Shown here in pieces: positions 1 through 9,217 of a stretch of 64,000 bases of DNA. A program made the position numbers and the translations under genes. Origin of the DNA: Roseivirga sp. (GTDB lineage: Bacteria; Bacteroidota; Bacteroidia; Cytophagales; Cyclobacteriaceae); assembly GCA_018402485.1 (NCBI GenBank), contig JAGYIY010000001.1:900001-964000 (forward strand). Direction: 5' to 3'. Positions within the stretch are counted from its first letter, which is position 1; each line of letters begins with the position of its first letter. The notes beneath the pieces were generated by a model. The model was not told the origin of the DNA and made no database searches. It worked only from the letters and a program-made list of their open reading frames with translations.

Positions 1-3000
1 TACGGTTAGTTCGTTGCCTTCTGGTGTTACCCGGATAGATCCAACAGTAATATAAGGTATACCCTGGATTTTCAATTCTTTAGATTCTATGTTATAAATG
101 GCATCCGTGGCGTTAAAAACGAGTGAATCATAAGATTTCCTGGTTGAGTAGAAAAAGGAGTTCTCTAAAGGAACATTTTCTGGCTTGCTCATGGTAACTT
201 TATTCGCTTTTACATCCCATAGTGCTGTAGGAATGGAGGTCTTGAACATGGCGAAAGGAAAGTCTAAAACGGCATCTCCTGATACTTCTGGACGTATTTC
301 TGCTTTTTTATTTTCAATGTCGAAGTTAATGCGAACGTTTTTTGAACTGAGTATAGGTTTTCTGGAATTCTCTGCATTGAGTTGAAAGGAGCTTTCTCTA
401 GATTCGAAAGCACCTTGAGTAAAGGCAATGGAATCTGAACTTAGTTCGGAGCCTTGCAGAAACATGTTGCCTTTGCCGAATAATCCTGATTTACGTAGGA
501 TCATTTCACCACGAAGTTTGGCTTCCTCATCGAATAGTAAGAAGGGTTTTTCTTCTACTAAGTTATTCATTATCATGCTGTCTTTTTTGGCTAACCAAGT
601 CATTTTGTAATCCTCTATCTTTAATTTGGGGAAGCCTACTCCGTTTACTTCACCCGCAGATAAAATGCCTTTGGCTCCATTCTCAACCACCATAGAGTCA
701 GAAAAAAATGTTGCATATTCATTGTTGAAGGTACCCGTCAAAAACGATAGGGTTCCTGGTGAGGTAATTCCTTGTTGGTCTAATTGGACTTTACCAAATA
801 GTCTACCTCCCGTTTGATAAACATTATATCCACTATCGGGAATGTTATGAATAAAACCAAAGCTCTTGTCTCCCATCATTTTTAAGTTTCCCTTAAAATC
901 GGGTAAAATTTTATTCGAGTAAAAGGTGCCGGCAAAAGCATATGTTGACGGCTCGGCGTCAGCTACACTATCTAATTGAAAAGGAGCTACATCGAAATAA
1001 ACGGTACTATCATACGCTCCTTTCAAAACATCAGTTTTATTGAAATTAACTCGAGCGTTTTCTAAAGAGCTAAACTTAGGATAGTCTGGCAGACTTCTCA
1101 ATGCAGACTTATTATCGGGCTCATTAATTACCAAAACGCCTGAAGTCTTCACCAATTGATTATTCAAGGCTTTCCGCTGGCCTTCTTCCATTTCTACTTT
1201 AAGTTTAATGGAATCGATCTTTACAAGATTGACTAAAAAACTATCGTAGCGAAAAGTAAAATTTTCACCATTGAACTGAAAGTTTCCTGCATCTAAAGAT
1301 CCATTAAACTCTATATCTCTGTTTTTTAAAAACCTTATTTCACCATGGGTAGGTGTAATAAGAACATCGAGTGAATCGCTTATTTGAAATGGTTCCACAC
1401 CTCGAACAGTGAGCGTGGAATTTTCAAAATTGAAAGTGGCATTGGGCATGTTGGCAATGGTTGATAAAATCATGATATTATCATAATCTTTGTCTCCGTA
1501 ATAAGATTGTAAGTAATGATATCCTTTTTGAAGTACTTCCACCTTTTGGGTTACTTCATCGTAAGTCACCATACCCTTCGACATTAAAAATTTCATGGTG
1601 TTGATGACCATATCTTCGTTGAGTTTATGGTCTTTGGCCATTTGGCTTGTATAGAATGCTCCGCCGTATTTATCCGCCATACGCACGGCTATAATGAGGG
1701 GGTGAAAACTAAAAATTTGGGCCAAGTCATTGTAGGTGTCAGCGCTGTAATAGTCTTTTGATTCAAGGGTTAAGGGTACATCTGACCGAGCGGAGTTTAT
1801 AAATAGATCGAGTTTCTGACTCCTTGGGTTCCAATTGATTTCGTCGCCCACCAAATCAATATTGTAGTAAGAAGATCGAAAGGGGGTAGTTTTAAAGCCA
1901 GGTACACTAGATTCTGCTGTGAGTTGTTGGTTTTTATAATCGAAGTGAAAAGAGGCAGCAGGATGATAAATAGAGTCGCTGTCATGGTACAAAACGAGCT
2001 CTGTATTGTCGGCTGTTACGGTTGAGTCTTCATTGTTGAAAATAAACCCCTTGCTGAGCGCCATGAATTTCTTTTCTCCCTCATAGTTGCCGATGAGTGT
2101 GGAGGGTTCGTCATAAGCCGTTCTAGAGAAAAAATTCACACCTTGATAGTTAATCCCTCCTTGGAAGATGAGGTGATTACTTCCTAAGCCTTTGATGCGC
2201 GTATTGGCATTGTATGAGATAAACTTGGGGTTATATTCTCGCTCTCCGCGTCCAGGAACAATTTGGATGGTTAAATCTCCGGCTACCGACCCATCAATTT
2301 TATTGGGCTGTCGAAGGAGCACATCATGAAAGACAAATTCTTGTTGACTTGGTTTAAATTCGTACTGGTTTAAGCGCATTTGTCTTTCTGAACTAGGAAT
2401 ACCTAAATTAGACCAATCCACAAATCCATCTTGACCCCGAAATACCTCTTCCTCCAATACATAATAGCCGGTGGTCTGCTCTATCTTAATGGTATCAATG
2501 CGGCTTTCGAAGTAAATGTCACCGCGTTGTAAGTAAACAACAAAACCCATCTCTTCACTTATTTCAGGCAGGGGCTTTTCATAGGGGTCTTTCTTGATTT
2601 CCTCTTCTTTTTTCTCATAAGTACCTGCAGCTTGTGCTCTGAGTTTGGCCAAATCTACTTCTTGTGCAGGTTGCTTATAAACAACCGGTCCATCATCTTG
2701 GTAGGCGTTATATAAAATTTTGTACTGTGCATTTTTAAAAGAAACGGATTGATATCTATCCGTATAAATGGCTTCGGATTCTAAGAAAGTGTACAAGCTT
2801 TCAAAAAAAGAATTGATGTTTTGAAGGTTTATTTTGATGGATGCTTGAAGAATGACCTCTGAGAGGTCTTGCATGGCTTCTTCATCAAAGTTCCTTTCCT
2901 CTCTTGCAATTCTGAGCGCGCCCAATACTTCTTTGGCATTATACCGAATGCGCATACCCTTTTCTTCCAAATTCAATAAAGCTTGCAAGATGTTATTTTT

Positions 3001-3216
3001 GATGGGCGCACTCAAGGAATTAGTTTGATAGGACTTGATAAAAAAACGATAATTCTCGGGGTAACTTTCAGGGTTAGCCTCAACAATGGCTTGTACATCA
3101 GGACTTAACTTAAGGCTGTCTCTGGTAGGTACATCATCAATCTGGCTGTAACTCCACGGAGTGCTACAGATCAAACAGAAAAAGCCAATAAGCCAAGAGG
3201 TTAATCGCGTAACCAT
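1..3216 (-). CDS. Very large secreted protein of unknown function (3' end outside window)
   Basis: I see 1072 uninterrupted codons from ATG at 3216 to the left edge; the stop lies outside. The protein opens with a signal peptide (MVTRLTSWLIGFFCLICS, cleavage probably after YSQ near residue 27). Residues 30-200 look helical; the rest is Asp/Asn/Ser-rich and alternates polar and hydrophobic residues, as in a long beta-solenoid or OstA-like fold, with many short strands ending in Tyr/Phe. I recognise no catalytic motif, Cys cluster or membrane segment. It is probably periplasmic or outer-membrane associated. It lies downstream of tpiA-prmA on the same strand, 52 bp after prmA, so it may be cotranscribed. 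Family not recognised; the coding call is firm, the function is not. Confidence 0.85.
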   Translation of the reverse strand, partial: MVTRLTSWLIGFFCLICSTPWSYSQIDDVPTRDSLKLSPDVQAIVEANPESYPENYRFFIKSYQTNSLSAPIKNNILQALLNLEEKGMRIRYNAKEVLGALRIAREERNFDEEAMQDLSEVILQASIKINLQNINSFFESLYTFLESEAIYTDRYQSVSFKNAQYKILYNAYQDDGPVVYKQPAQEVDLAKLRAQAAGTYEKKEEEIKKDPYEKPLPEISEEMGFVVYLQRGDIYFESRIDTIKIEQTTGYYVLEEEVFRGQDGFVDWSNLGIPSSERQMRLNQYEFKPSQQEFVFHDVLLRQPNKIDGSVAGDLTIQIVPGRGEREYNPKFISYNANTRIKGLGSNHLIFQGGINYQGVNFFSRTAYDEPSTLIGNYEGEKKFMALSKGFIFNNEDSTVTADNTELVLYHDSDSIYHPAASFHFDYKNQQLTAESSVPGFKTTPFRSSYYNIDLVGDEINWNPRSQKLDLFINSARSDVPLTLESKDYYSADTYNDLAQIFSFHPLIIAVRMADKYGGAFYTSQMAKDHKLNEDMVINTMKFLMSKGMVTYDEVTQKVEVLQKGYHYLQSYYGDKDYDNIMILSTIANMPNATFNFENSTLTVRGVEPFQISDSLDVLITPTHGEIRFLKNRDIEFNGSLDAGNFQFNGENFTFRYDSFLVNLVKIDSIKLKVEMEEGQRKALNNQLVKTSGVLVINEPDNKSALRSLPDYPKFSSLENARVNFNKTDVLKGAYDSTVYFDVAPFQLDSVADAEPSTYAFAGTFYSNKILPDFKGNLKMMGDKSFGFIHNIPDSGYNVYQTGGRLFGKVQLDQQGITSPGTLSFLTGTFNNEYATFFSDSMVVENGAKGILSAGEVNGVGFPKLKIEDYKMTWLAKKDSMIMNNLVEEKPFLLFDEEAKLRGEMILRKSGLFGKGNMFLQGSELSSDSIAFTQGAFESRESSFQLNAENSRKPILSSKNVRINFDIENKKAEIRPEVSGDAVLDFPFAMFKTSIPTALWDVKANKVTMSKPENVPLENSFFYSTRKSYDSLVFNATDAIYNIESKELKIQGIPYITVGSIRVTPEGNELTV

Positions 3217-3268
3217 GACGATCGTTTTGATTTACTAACGTAAAAAATGATATAATCTTAGGTGTAAT

Positions 3269-4099
3269 TTATCCTTTTTTTAAGACCAACGCTACCCAAT
3301 TGTTTTTGGTTGTCTCTTGAAGGATTTCAAAACCGAGTTTAAGGGCTTTTTCTTCTATTTTTGATTGGTCTGTTTCATAAAATCCACTCAAGAACAAAAG
3401 GCCGTTTTTTGTTAAAAGCGCATCATAAAGAGGCATTTCCTCCAAAAGCACATGCGTATTGATATTGGCCAAAAGAATATCATAAACTGTATTTAACCTT
3501 AACTCTGCCAAAGTACCTTGTTTTACAAATTCGGCTTCGATATGATTCAGTGAAAAATTTTGCAATGCATTTTCAATACACCAATCGTCAATATCTGTAG
3601 CAGCAACACTTTTGGCACCTAGTTTGGCTGCCATAATGGCCAAAATACCCGTACCTGAGCCAACGTCCAAGACGGTTTTTTCTTGGTGATCAAAGGCAAG
3701 CTGTAAGGCCAAAAGTTGATGCGTCGTTTCATGGTGTCCCGTACCAAATGACATTTGTGGATTAACCACAATTTCGTATTTAAACTCAGGTTTAGGGGCA
3801 TGAAAAGTGGCACGTACATAGATTTCTGTGCCCACTTGAATGGGGTCATAGTTTTTCTCCCACTCTTCGTTCCAATTGGTTTTGGCTATGGTTTTAAGTT
3901 CGTACCAAATTCGGGTGAATTCACGGTACCGGTTGAAGAGCAATTGCAATGGAGGGTGCTGAAATTTTTCCTCTGGAATATATGCCTCAAACCCAGTTTC
4001 TGTTTCCACAAAAGACTCAAAATCCAACTCACCCATTTCTGCCATCAAAATCTCCGCATAGGGCGAATCGCAGTGGACATTGACTTGTATGAAAGACAT
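3269..4099 (-). CDS. prmA: Ribosomal protein L11 methyltransferase
   Basis: A 276-residue class I SAM-dependent methyltransferase that trimethylates ribosomal protein L11 in the cytoplasm. The SAM-binding motif I is plain (VLDVGSGTGILAIMAAKLGA), preceded by the PrmA-specific NPQMSFGTGHHETT loop; LLANINTHVL is the NPPF-like motif IV in its PrmA form. The N-terminal 90 residues are the L11-recognition domain. The length fits Bacteroidota PrmA. The start lies 3 bp after the tpiA stop, so the two are translated from one transcript. No oddities seen. Confidence 0.96.
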   Translation of the reverse strand: MSFIQVNVHCDSPYAEILMAEMGELDFESFVETETGFEAYIPEEKFQHPPLQLLFNRYREFTRIWYELKTIAKTNWNEEWEKNYDPIQVGTEIYVRATFHAPKPEFKYEIVVNPQMSFGTGHHETTHQLLALQLAFDHQEKTVLDVGSGTGILAIMAAKLGAKSVAATDIDDWCIENALQNFSLNHIEAEFVKQGTLAELRLNTVYDILLANINTHVLLEEMPLYDALLTKNGLLFLSGFYETDQSKIEEKALKLGFEILQETTKNNWVALVLKKG

Positions 4100-4102
4100 G
4101 GG

Positions 4103-4864
4103 CTAAAAAGATAGGGCAATAGCAATGAAGTCGCGTGCTACCAATGAGGCACCACCGATTAGACCACCGTCCACATCAGGCTGGGCTAATAATTCCTTGG
4201 CATTAGTAGGTTTCATACTTCCACCGTAAAGAATGGAGATGCTATCCGCTGTGGCTTGATTGAATTGTGTGGCTAAGAAATCGCGTATGCTTTTGTGCAT
4301 TTCTTGGGCTTGGGCTGCGCTGGCTGTTTTTCCTGTACCTATCGCCCAAATGGGTTCGTAGGCAATTACCACTTTTTGCAGTTCATCTTTATTCAAATCA
4401 CCCAGGCTATCTTTAATTTGTTTGTTAACAAATTCAATGTGTTGGTTGGCTTCACGTGTTGCTAAACTTTCACCACAACAAAAAATGGGAGTAAGGTTAT
4501 TTTGTAAAGCAAATTTTACTTTTTTACTTAGTAATTCATTGCTTTCGTGGTGGTATTCCCTTCGCTCACTATGTCCTAGAATAACGAATTGTACACCGAC
4601 AGATTTGAGCATTTCTGCAGAGATATCGCCTGTAAAAGCCCCTGATGCATGTTCACTCATGTTTTGTGCTCCTAAATGCACATGGGCAGTTGATTTTAAT
4701 AAGTCGTCGAGGCTTGCCAGGTGTATGGCAGGTGCACACAATACGAGTTGGGTATCTTGAGGCACTTCTTCTATGGCCAGGTTGATCACTTCTAAAGCAA
4801 GGGACTGACCATCTGCCAAAGCCTTATTCATTTTCCAGTTACCAGCAATTATTTTTTTTCTCAT
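4103..4864 (-). CDS. tpiA: Triosephosphate isomerase
   Basis: Glycolytic/gluconeogenic interconversion of dihydroxyacetone phosphate and glyceraldehyde 3-phosphate; cytoplasmic TIM barrel, 253 residues. Lys is in the N-terminal GNWKMN, the catalytic His in ILGHSERR, the catalytic Glu in AYEPIWAIGTGKTAS (flexible loop follows), and the phosphate-binding GGS and GLIGGASL are near the C-terminus. I chose ATG 4864 (MRKKIIAGNWKMN) over an in-frame ATG three codons upstream because family members start there. Upstream lies a perfect TAnnTTTG box. It forms an operon with prmA. Confidence 0.97.
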   Translation of the reverse strand: MRKKIIAGNWKMNKALADGQSLALEVINLAIEEVPQDTQLVLCAPAIHLASLDDLLKSTAHVHLGAQNMSEHASGAFTGDISAEMLKSVGVQFVILGHSERREYHHESNELLSKKVKFALQNNLTPIFCCGESLATREANQHIEFVNKQIKDSLGDLNKDELQKVVIAYEPIWAIGTGKTASAAQAQEMHKSIRDFLATQFNQATADSISILYGGSMKPTNAKELLAQPDVDGGLIGGASLVARDFIAIALSF

Positions 4865-4886
4865 GAGCTTCAAACTATTTGATGGT

Positions 4887-4894
4887 CAAAGATA
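4887..4894 (-). promoter_or_regulatory. Candidate -7 promoter element of tpiA-prmA
   Basis: On the minus strand TATCTTTG matches the Bacteroidota -7 consensus TAnnTTTG exactly and lies 22 nt before the tpiA ATG. No good TTTG -33 box is seen at the usual spacing. Confidence 0.5.
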
Positions 4895-4968
4895 GAACAG
4901 TAGATAGGAATAGCCCACGCGAAGTGTAGAAATTTGAAATTTCGTTTGCATACGATTGTCAACAGAAG

Positions 4969-5227
4969 CTATAGGTCAACCATGACGCTGAATAGCCAGT
5001 ATCGTTTTTGAATGAAATAACTGTAGGTGCTCAATAAACTTTGAGAAAAGGAGTCTCTTTGGACACCGGTGGTATTGAACAGGTTCATGCCTTCTGCATT
5101 AAATTCCCATGGGCTTTTTTCCCATTGCAATACCCCCACAGCTTTTCCTTGGCGACATACCGCTCCATCACTTTCCTTAAATCTTGCTCCTAATCTTATA
5201 AAATCTGTACCTTTGGGCCCCATAAAT
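4969..5227 (-). pseudogene. Decayed 3' end of an outer-membrane beta-barrel protein
   Basis: An open frame ends at TAG 4969 and enters the tRNA on its upstream side. Its last 45 residues read like the final strands of a TonB-receptor-like or OMP_b-brl family barrel: an aromatic strand (PWEFNAEGMNLFNTTGVQ), the NLFN turn, then a terminal strand RYWLFSVMVDL. Everything upstream that a barrel of 700-900 residues needs is missing, and the frame runs directly into tRNA-Arg. I infer a fossil left by deletion or by insertion near the tRNA. It could instead be a chance frame; the aromatic periodicity and NLFN argue against that. Confidence 0.4.
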
Positions 5228-5299
5228 GGTCTCATAGTTCAATGGATAGAATAGGAGTTTCCTAAACTCTAGATCCAGGTTCGACTCCTGGTGAGACCA
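5228..5299 (+). tRNA. tRNA-Arg, anticodon CCU
   Basis: A 72-nt cloverleaf: acceptor GGTCTCA pairs with TGAGACC, the anticodon stem GGAGT pairs with ACTCT around loop TTCCTAA (anticodon CCT, reading AGG), and the T arm is CCAGG-TTCGACT-CCTGG. Discriminator A; the 3' CCA is not encoded (ACTA follows). The minus-strand barrel remnant ends at its 5' edge. Confidence 0.95.
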
Positions 5300-5441
5300 C
5301 TATCAAATCCTCTCGCGGCTGTTTCAAATGCTCTATCAAATCATAAACCCTTCTTCTGATAAAGAATTGTGTGATGCCCTAAAATAACCAGCAGGATATC
5401 TCCCCGAACCACTGCGAAAAACCTCTGATAAGGTAGAGAAC

Positions 5442-6038
5442 CTATTTTTCCCTTACCTCTTTGGGTTTGTATAAAATGATGACTTGAACCAGCACTGCCA
5501 TGATGACCAAGAAAATAATTTCTATTTGCGTAAAAAGATTGACAGATGCTATGGCTCGGTCACTAATAAAAACCTGTTTTCTTCCTTCTTGCAATTGAAT
5601 TTTAGATAAGGCTTCTAAATGTTGGTTGATCTTTTCTATGCTCTGTAATAATTCGCCATAAGAAGAGTCTTCCATTGCCTTTTCTTTTCGCTCCAGTGTT
5701 TTTAACTCCTCTTGAAGTTCGGTGAAAATCAACTGCTCATCATCGCTTAACTTTGTTTGGTCATACCTTTCTACCAAAAGATTGAGCGCTTGGTAAGACG
5801 GTGCCTCTGCATTTTCAGGTGGAGAGGTGTTGTTTGAAACCACAGCAATATGTTTTTTATGGATGATTCTTGACATTTCAAGAATGAGGTCACTCGCTAC
5901 AATTCGGTCCTCATAAATGGTGGTTACCGAATTACTCAGCCTGTTAAAATGGTTTCTATCGATAATATTGGTAACCATTACGATGAAGAAGATGAGCGAT
6001 ACTCCTGCCATCCATTTGATCTTATTCATTACATCCAT
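5442..6038 (-). CDS. Membrane protein with an MCP-like four-helix-bundle sensor region, no output domain
   Basis: 198 residues: TM helix at about 9-26, an all-helical extracytoplasmic region (27-165) with the spacing of a 4HB_MCP_1 ligand-binding bundle (conserved-looking NSVTTIYEDRIVASDLI start), TM helix at about 168-189, then only KPKEVREK in the cytoplasm. Known 4HB proteins continue into HAMP plus kinase or MCP signalling domains; here there is none. It may be a stand-alone accessory sensor or a truncated receptor. It is monocistronic, separated from sodA by a terminator. Domain call is by pattern only. Confidence 0.7.
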   Translation of the reverse strand: MDVMNKIKWMAGVSLIFFIVMVTNIIDRNHFNRLSNSVTTIYEDRIVASDLILEMSRIIHKKHIAVVSNNTSPPENAEAPSYQALNLLVERYDQTKLSDDEQLIFTELQEELKTLERKEKAMEDSSYGELLQSIEKINQHLEALSKIQLQEGRKQVFISDRAIASVNLFTQIEIIFLVIMAVLVQVIILYKPKEVREK

Positions 6039-6197
6039 AACCTAGTATTTAAGTTAAAATTGAACCGTTCGAACCAACCTAACGCACTCAAATCTAATGT
6101 TTTTAAATAATCATTTTTACGGAAAGCAGTGACCACCCGTTTAAAAAAAATTTGAGCATGGCATCAAATCATGCACAGACCTTTTTCTGAAGCGCAT

Positions 6198-6225
6198 AAA
6201 AAAACCACTACATCAAATGCAGTGG
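6198..6225 (-). terminator. Rho-independent terminator of sodA
   Basis: Minus strand: 8-bp stem CCACTGCA/TGTAGTGG (one G-U) with a 5-nt loop, then seven T. It lies 25 nt after the sodA stop. Confidence 0.8.
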
Positions 6226-6250
6226 CTTTAAACTTTTAGGTGAAACCCGT

Positions 6251-6856
6251 TTACTTACCGGCATCATAACGTTTGCTTACTTCTTCCCAATCGATCACGT
6301 TAAAAAATGCGTCGATATAATCAGGTCTTCTGTTTTGGTAATTGAGGTAATAAGCGTGCTCCCAAACGTCTAATCCCAAGATTGGGTGACCACCGCAACC
6401 TACATTCGGCATCAACGGGTTGTCTTGGTTGGCAGAAGAGCAGATCTCTACCTTTCCACCTGAATGTACGCACAACCAAGCCCATCCGGAGCCAAAGCGT
6501 GTGGCAGCCGCGTTGGAAAAAGCCTCTTTAAAACCATCGAAAGAACCAAAAGCAGAATTGATGGCATTCGCTAGCTCTCCCGTTGGCTCGCCTCCACCAT
6601 TAGGTGACATGACAGACCAAAAAAGCGAGTGATTGTAAAATCCTCCACCATTATTTCGAACAGCTGCATTGTCGCTGTTGCTTTCTAGCAACTCTTCAAT
6701 GCTTTGGTTTTCCATGTTGGTGCCTTGAATGGCATCATTCAATTTAGAAGTATATCCTGCATGGTGCTTGCTATGGTGAATTTCCATAGTTCTCGCATCA
6801 ATATGTGGTTCTAATGCATCATAAGCATAAGGTAATTGTGGTAATTCAAAAGCCAT
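6251..6856 (-). CDS. sodA: Superoxide dismutase, Mn or Fe/Mn type
   Basis: 201-residue cytoplasmic SOD dismutating superoxide. Metal ligands are visible: His27 (MEIHHSKHH), His in FYNHSLFW, and Asp/His in [29 protein letters not shown] with a later Gln in SSANQDNPL is the Mn-type arrangement (second-sphere Gln from the C-terminal half); Fe-type enzymes carry it earlier. Cambialistic use of Fe is possible. The gene has its own near-consensus promoter (6879-6910), whose -33 box falls inside the end of tadA, and its own terminator, so it is monocistronic. Confidence 0.96.
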   Translation of the reverse strand: MAFELPQLPYAYDALEPHIDARTMEIHHSKHHAGYTSKLNDAIQGTNMENQSIEELLESNSDNAAVRNNGGGFYNHSLFWSVMSPNGGGEPTGELANAINSAFGSFDGFKEAFSNAAATRFGSGWAWLCVHSGGKVEICSSANQDNPLMPNVGCGGHPILGLDVWEHAYYLNYQNRRPDYIDAFFNVIDWEEVSKRYDAGK

Positions 6857-6878
6857 TTTTTCTCGGATTAAGTTGAAA

Positions 6879-6910
6879 CAAAATTATTATTAGGTCCTAA
6901 GCTTGGCAAA
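6879..6910 (-). promoter_or_regulatory. Promoter of sodA, Bacteroidota -33/-7 type
   Basis: Minus strand TTTG, 20-nt spacer, TAATTTTG; both boxes match TTTG/TAnnTTTG perfectly. The -33 box overlaps the last codons of tadA. The sodA ATG is 22 nt downstream of the -7 box. Confidence 0.75.
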
Positions 6911-7339
6911 AAATTTTTGCAATAACAGCTTACTCTCTTCTTGGAACAAACCTGAAGCTACTTCTGTTCGCGGATGCAACAGATTTTTGGAATGCTGTGA
7001 AAATCCTCGCTTAGGATCTGAGGCTGCATAATGCAACTTTCCCAATTGCGCCCAAAACAAAGCTCCCGCACACATACTGCACGGCTCTAAGGTAACAAAC
7101 ATGCTGCATTCTTTTAAGTACTTGCCTCCGATTTTGTCGAAAGCAGCTGTTAAGGCAAGCATTTCAGCGTGAGCGGTGACATCATTGAGTTGTTCGGTTT
7201 GGTTGTGTGCTCGGGCAATGATGGTATGATTCGCCACCACTACTGCTCCTACTGGAATTTCTCCTTTTTCATAGGCCATTTCGGCTTGCTTGTAAGCTTG
7301 CTGCATAAAATGTTCATCGGTTTGAACAGAAAGTGTCAT
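6890..7339 (-). CDS. tadA: tRNA-specific adenosine deaminase
   Basis: Zinc-dependent deaminase converting the wobble adenosine of tRNA-Arg(ACG) to inosine. Zn/catalytic motif TAHAEMLAL (His and the proton-shuttle Glu) and PCSMCAGAL (two Zn Cys) are both present. 149 residues from ATG 7339 (MTLSVQTDEHFM), which matches family length; the frame is open to 7384, but the extra 15 residues would overlap the divergent aspS promoter region. Monocistronic by appearance. Confidence 0.94.
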   Translation of the reverse strand: MTLSVQTDEHFMQQAYKQAEMAYEKGEIPVGAVVVANHTIIARAHNQTEQLNDVTAHAEMLALTAAFDKIGGKYLKECSMFVTLEPCSMCAGALFWAQLGKLHYAASDPKRGFSQHSKNLLHPRTEVASGLFQEESKLLLQKFFAKLRT

Positions 7340-7388
7340 GGGCAGAGGTTTAACAAGGCCTAATAAACTCAAATGCAGAAACAATTAC

Positions 7389-7396
7389 TAAATTTG
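7389..7396 (+). promoter_or_regulatory. Candidate -7 element of aspS
   Basis: TAAATTTG, a perfect TAnnTTTG match, 24 nt before the aspS ATG; no clear -33 box. It lies in the divergent tadA/aspS spacer. Confidence 0.45.
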
Positions 7397-7420
7397 CGTT
7401 TCATTTTTAAGACAAAAGTT

Positions 7421-9166
7421 ATGTTGCGAACACACCATTGTGGGGAATTGAGAAAAGAACATGTAGGAAATGAAGTAACACTTTCAGGCTGGGTGCAAAA
7501 AACCCGTGACAAAGGAGGCCTACTTTGGGTAGATGTAAGAGATCGGTTTGGTATTACCCAGTTGACTTTTGAAGAGGGGAGTACAAATGAAAAAGTGCTT
7601 CAAACTGCTCGTGAGCTCGGTCGTGAATATGTTATACAAGCTTCTGGTACGGTGGTGGAGCGCTATGCAAAGAATGATAAATTACTTACGGGTGATATCG
7701 AAATACGCGTCAATCAGTTAAACATTTTAAATGCCTCCAAAGTACCTCCTTTTAAAATTGAAGATGAAACGGATGGTGGTGAAGATTTGCGTTTGAAATA
7801 CCGTTACCTCGATTTGCGTAGAAATACAGTCAGGAAAAAACTTGAATTGCGAAGTCGCATGGCCATTGCCATTCGCAACTTTTTGAGCGAAAAGGCATTT
7901 GTGGAAGTAGAAACTCCTGTTTTGATTAAATCTACTCCGGAGGGGGCACGAGACTTTGTGGTGCCTTCACGCATTAATAAGGGAGAATTTTATGCGCTTC
8001 CTCAGTCCCCTCAAACCTTTAAGCAATTATTAATGGTCTCCGGACTCGACCGTTATTTTCAAATCGTAAAATGTTTTCGAGATGAAGACTTAAGAGCAGA
8101 TCGCCAACCGGAATTTACACAAATAGATTGTGAAATGTCTTTTGTTGAGCGAGATGATGTGCTGGATACCTTCGAAGCCATGACACAGCATTTATTTGCT
8201 TCCATCAAACAGGTTGATTTAGGTACTTTCCCTCGTATGACCTATGCTGAAGCCATGGAAAAGTATGGTAGCGATAAGCCCGATGTACGCTTTGGCATGG
8301 AGTTTATTTCGCTTAACGAAGTGGCGCAGGGAAAAGGTTTCAATGTTTTTGATAGCGCCGAGTTGGTGGTAGGCATTTGTGCCAAAGGATGTGCAGAATA
8401 CACCCGCAAGCAATTGGATGAATTGACCCACTATGTAAAAACACCTCAGGTGGGTGCCAAAGGGTTGGTTTATGTAAAATGCAATCCCGATGGCACCTTT
8501 AAATCTTCAGTAGATAAATTCTACTCTCAAGAGGATTTGAAAGCCTGGGCAGAGGCTTGCGGTGCAGTGCCTAACGACTTAATTTTGGTGCTTTCTGGTT
8601 CGAAAGAGAGCACCCGTAAGCAAATGAACCAGTTGCGATTGAATATGGGAAATTTGCTTGAATTGCGCGATCCGAATCAGTTCTGCCCACTTTGGGTGGT
8701 TGACTTCCCCTTATTTGAATGGGATGAAGAAACGCAACGCTTTCATGCCATGCATCACCCCTTTACTGCTCCATTGGCCTCAGATCTCAATTTGTTAGAT
8801 ACTGACCCCGGAAAAGTAAGGGCCAACGCTTACGATTTGGTCATTAACGGAGTAGAAATTGGAGGTGGATCGATTCGGATTCATGATAAAAATACGCAAA
8901 GTGTAATGTTCAAGCATTTAGGCTTTAGCCCTGAGGAAGCCCGAAGTCAATTTGGTTTTTTAATGGACGCCTTTGAATATGGTGCGCCTCCACACGGTGG
9001 TATTGCTTTTGGCTTCGACCGTTTGTGCGCTCTTTTTGGTGGTTCAGAAACCATTCGCGACTACATTGCCTTTCCTAAAAATACATCAGGGCGAGATGTT
9101 ATGATTGATTCCCCTTCGCCTGTAAGTGAAGAGCAACTCAATGATTTGGGTCTGAAATTAAAGTAG
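7421..9166 (+). CDS. aspS: Aspartyl-tRNA synthetase
   Basis: 581-residue class IIb synthetase charging tRNA-Asp. N-terminal OB anticodon-binding domain ([20 protein letters not shown]), motif 1, motif 2 ([20 protein letters not shown]), the bacterial GAD insertion (about 285-410), and motif 3 ([15 protein letters not shown]). I take ATG 7421 ([16 protein letters not shown]); a 16-codon upstream extension is open but would include the -7 box and does not look like protein. Full length for a bacterial-type AspRS. Confidence 0.97.
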   Translation: MLRTHHCGELRKEHVGNEVTLSGWVQKTRDKGGLLWVDVRDRFGITQLTFEEGSTNEKVLQTARELGREYVIQASGTVVERYAKNDKLLTGDIEIRVNQLNILNASKVPPFKIEDETDGGEDLRLKYRYLDLRRNTVRKKLELRSRMAIAIRNFLSEKAFVEVETPVLIKSTPEGARDFVVPSRINKGEFYALPQSPQTFKQLLMVSGLDRYFQIVKCFRDEDLRADRQPEFTQIDCEMSFVERDDVLDTFEAMTQHLFASIKQVDLGTFPRMTYAEAMEKYGSDKPDVRFGMEFISLNEVAQGKGFNVFDSAELVVGICAKGCAEYTRKQLDELTHYVKTPQVGAKGLVYVKCNPDGTFKSSVDKFYSQEDLKAWAEACGAVPNDLILVLSGSKESTRKQMNQLRLNMGNLLELRDPNQFCPLWVVDFPLFEWDEETQRFHAMHHPFTAPLASDLNLLDTDPGKVRANAYDLVINGVEIGGGSIRIHDKNTQSVMFKHLGFSPEEARSQFGFLMDAFEYGAPPHGGIAFGFDRLCALFGGSETIRDYIAFPKNTSGRDVMIDSPSPVSEEQLNDLGLKLK

Positions 9167-9217
9167 AAGCACCGCCGAAAGGCTAAAGGGCATTATTTTG
9201 TAAATTCGAACTATCTC

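Noticed and set aside
3755-4114. Long antisense frames over prmA, tpiA, rho and other genes
   Set aside because: Shadows of well-supported genes on the other strand.
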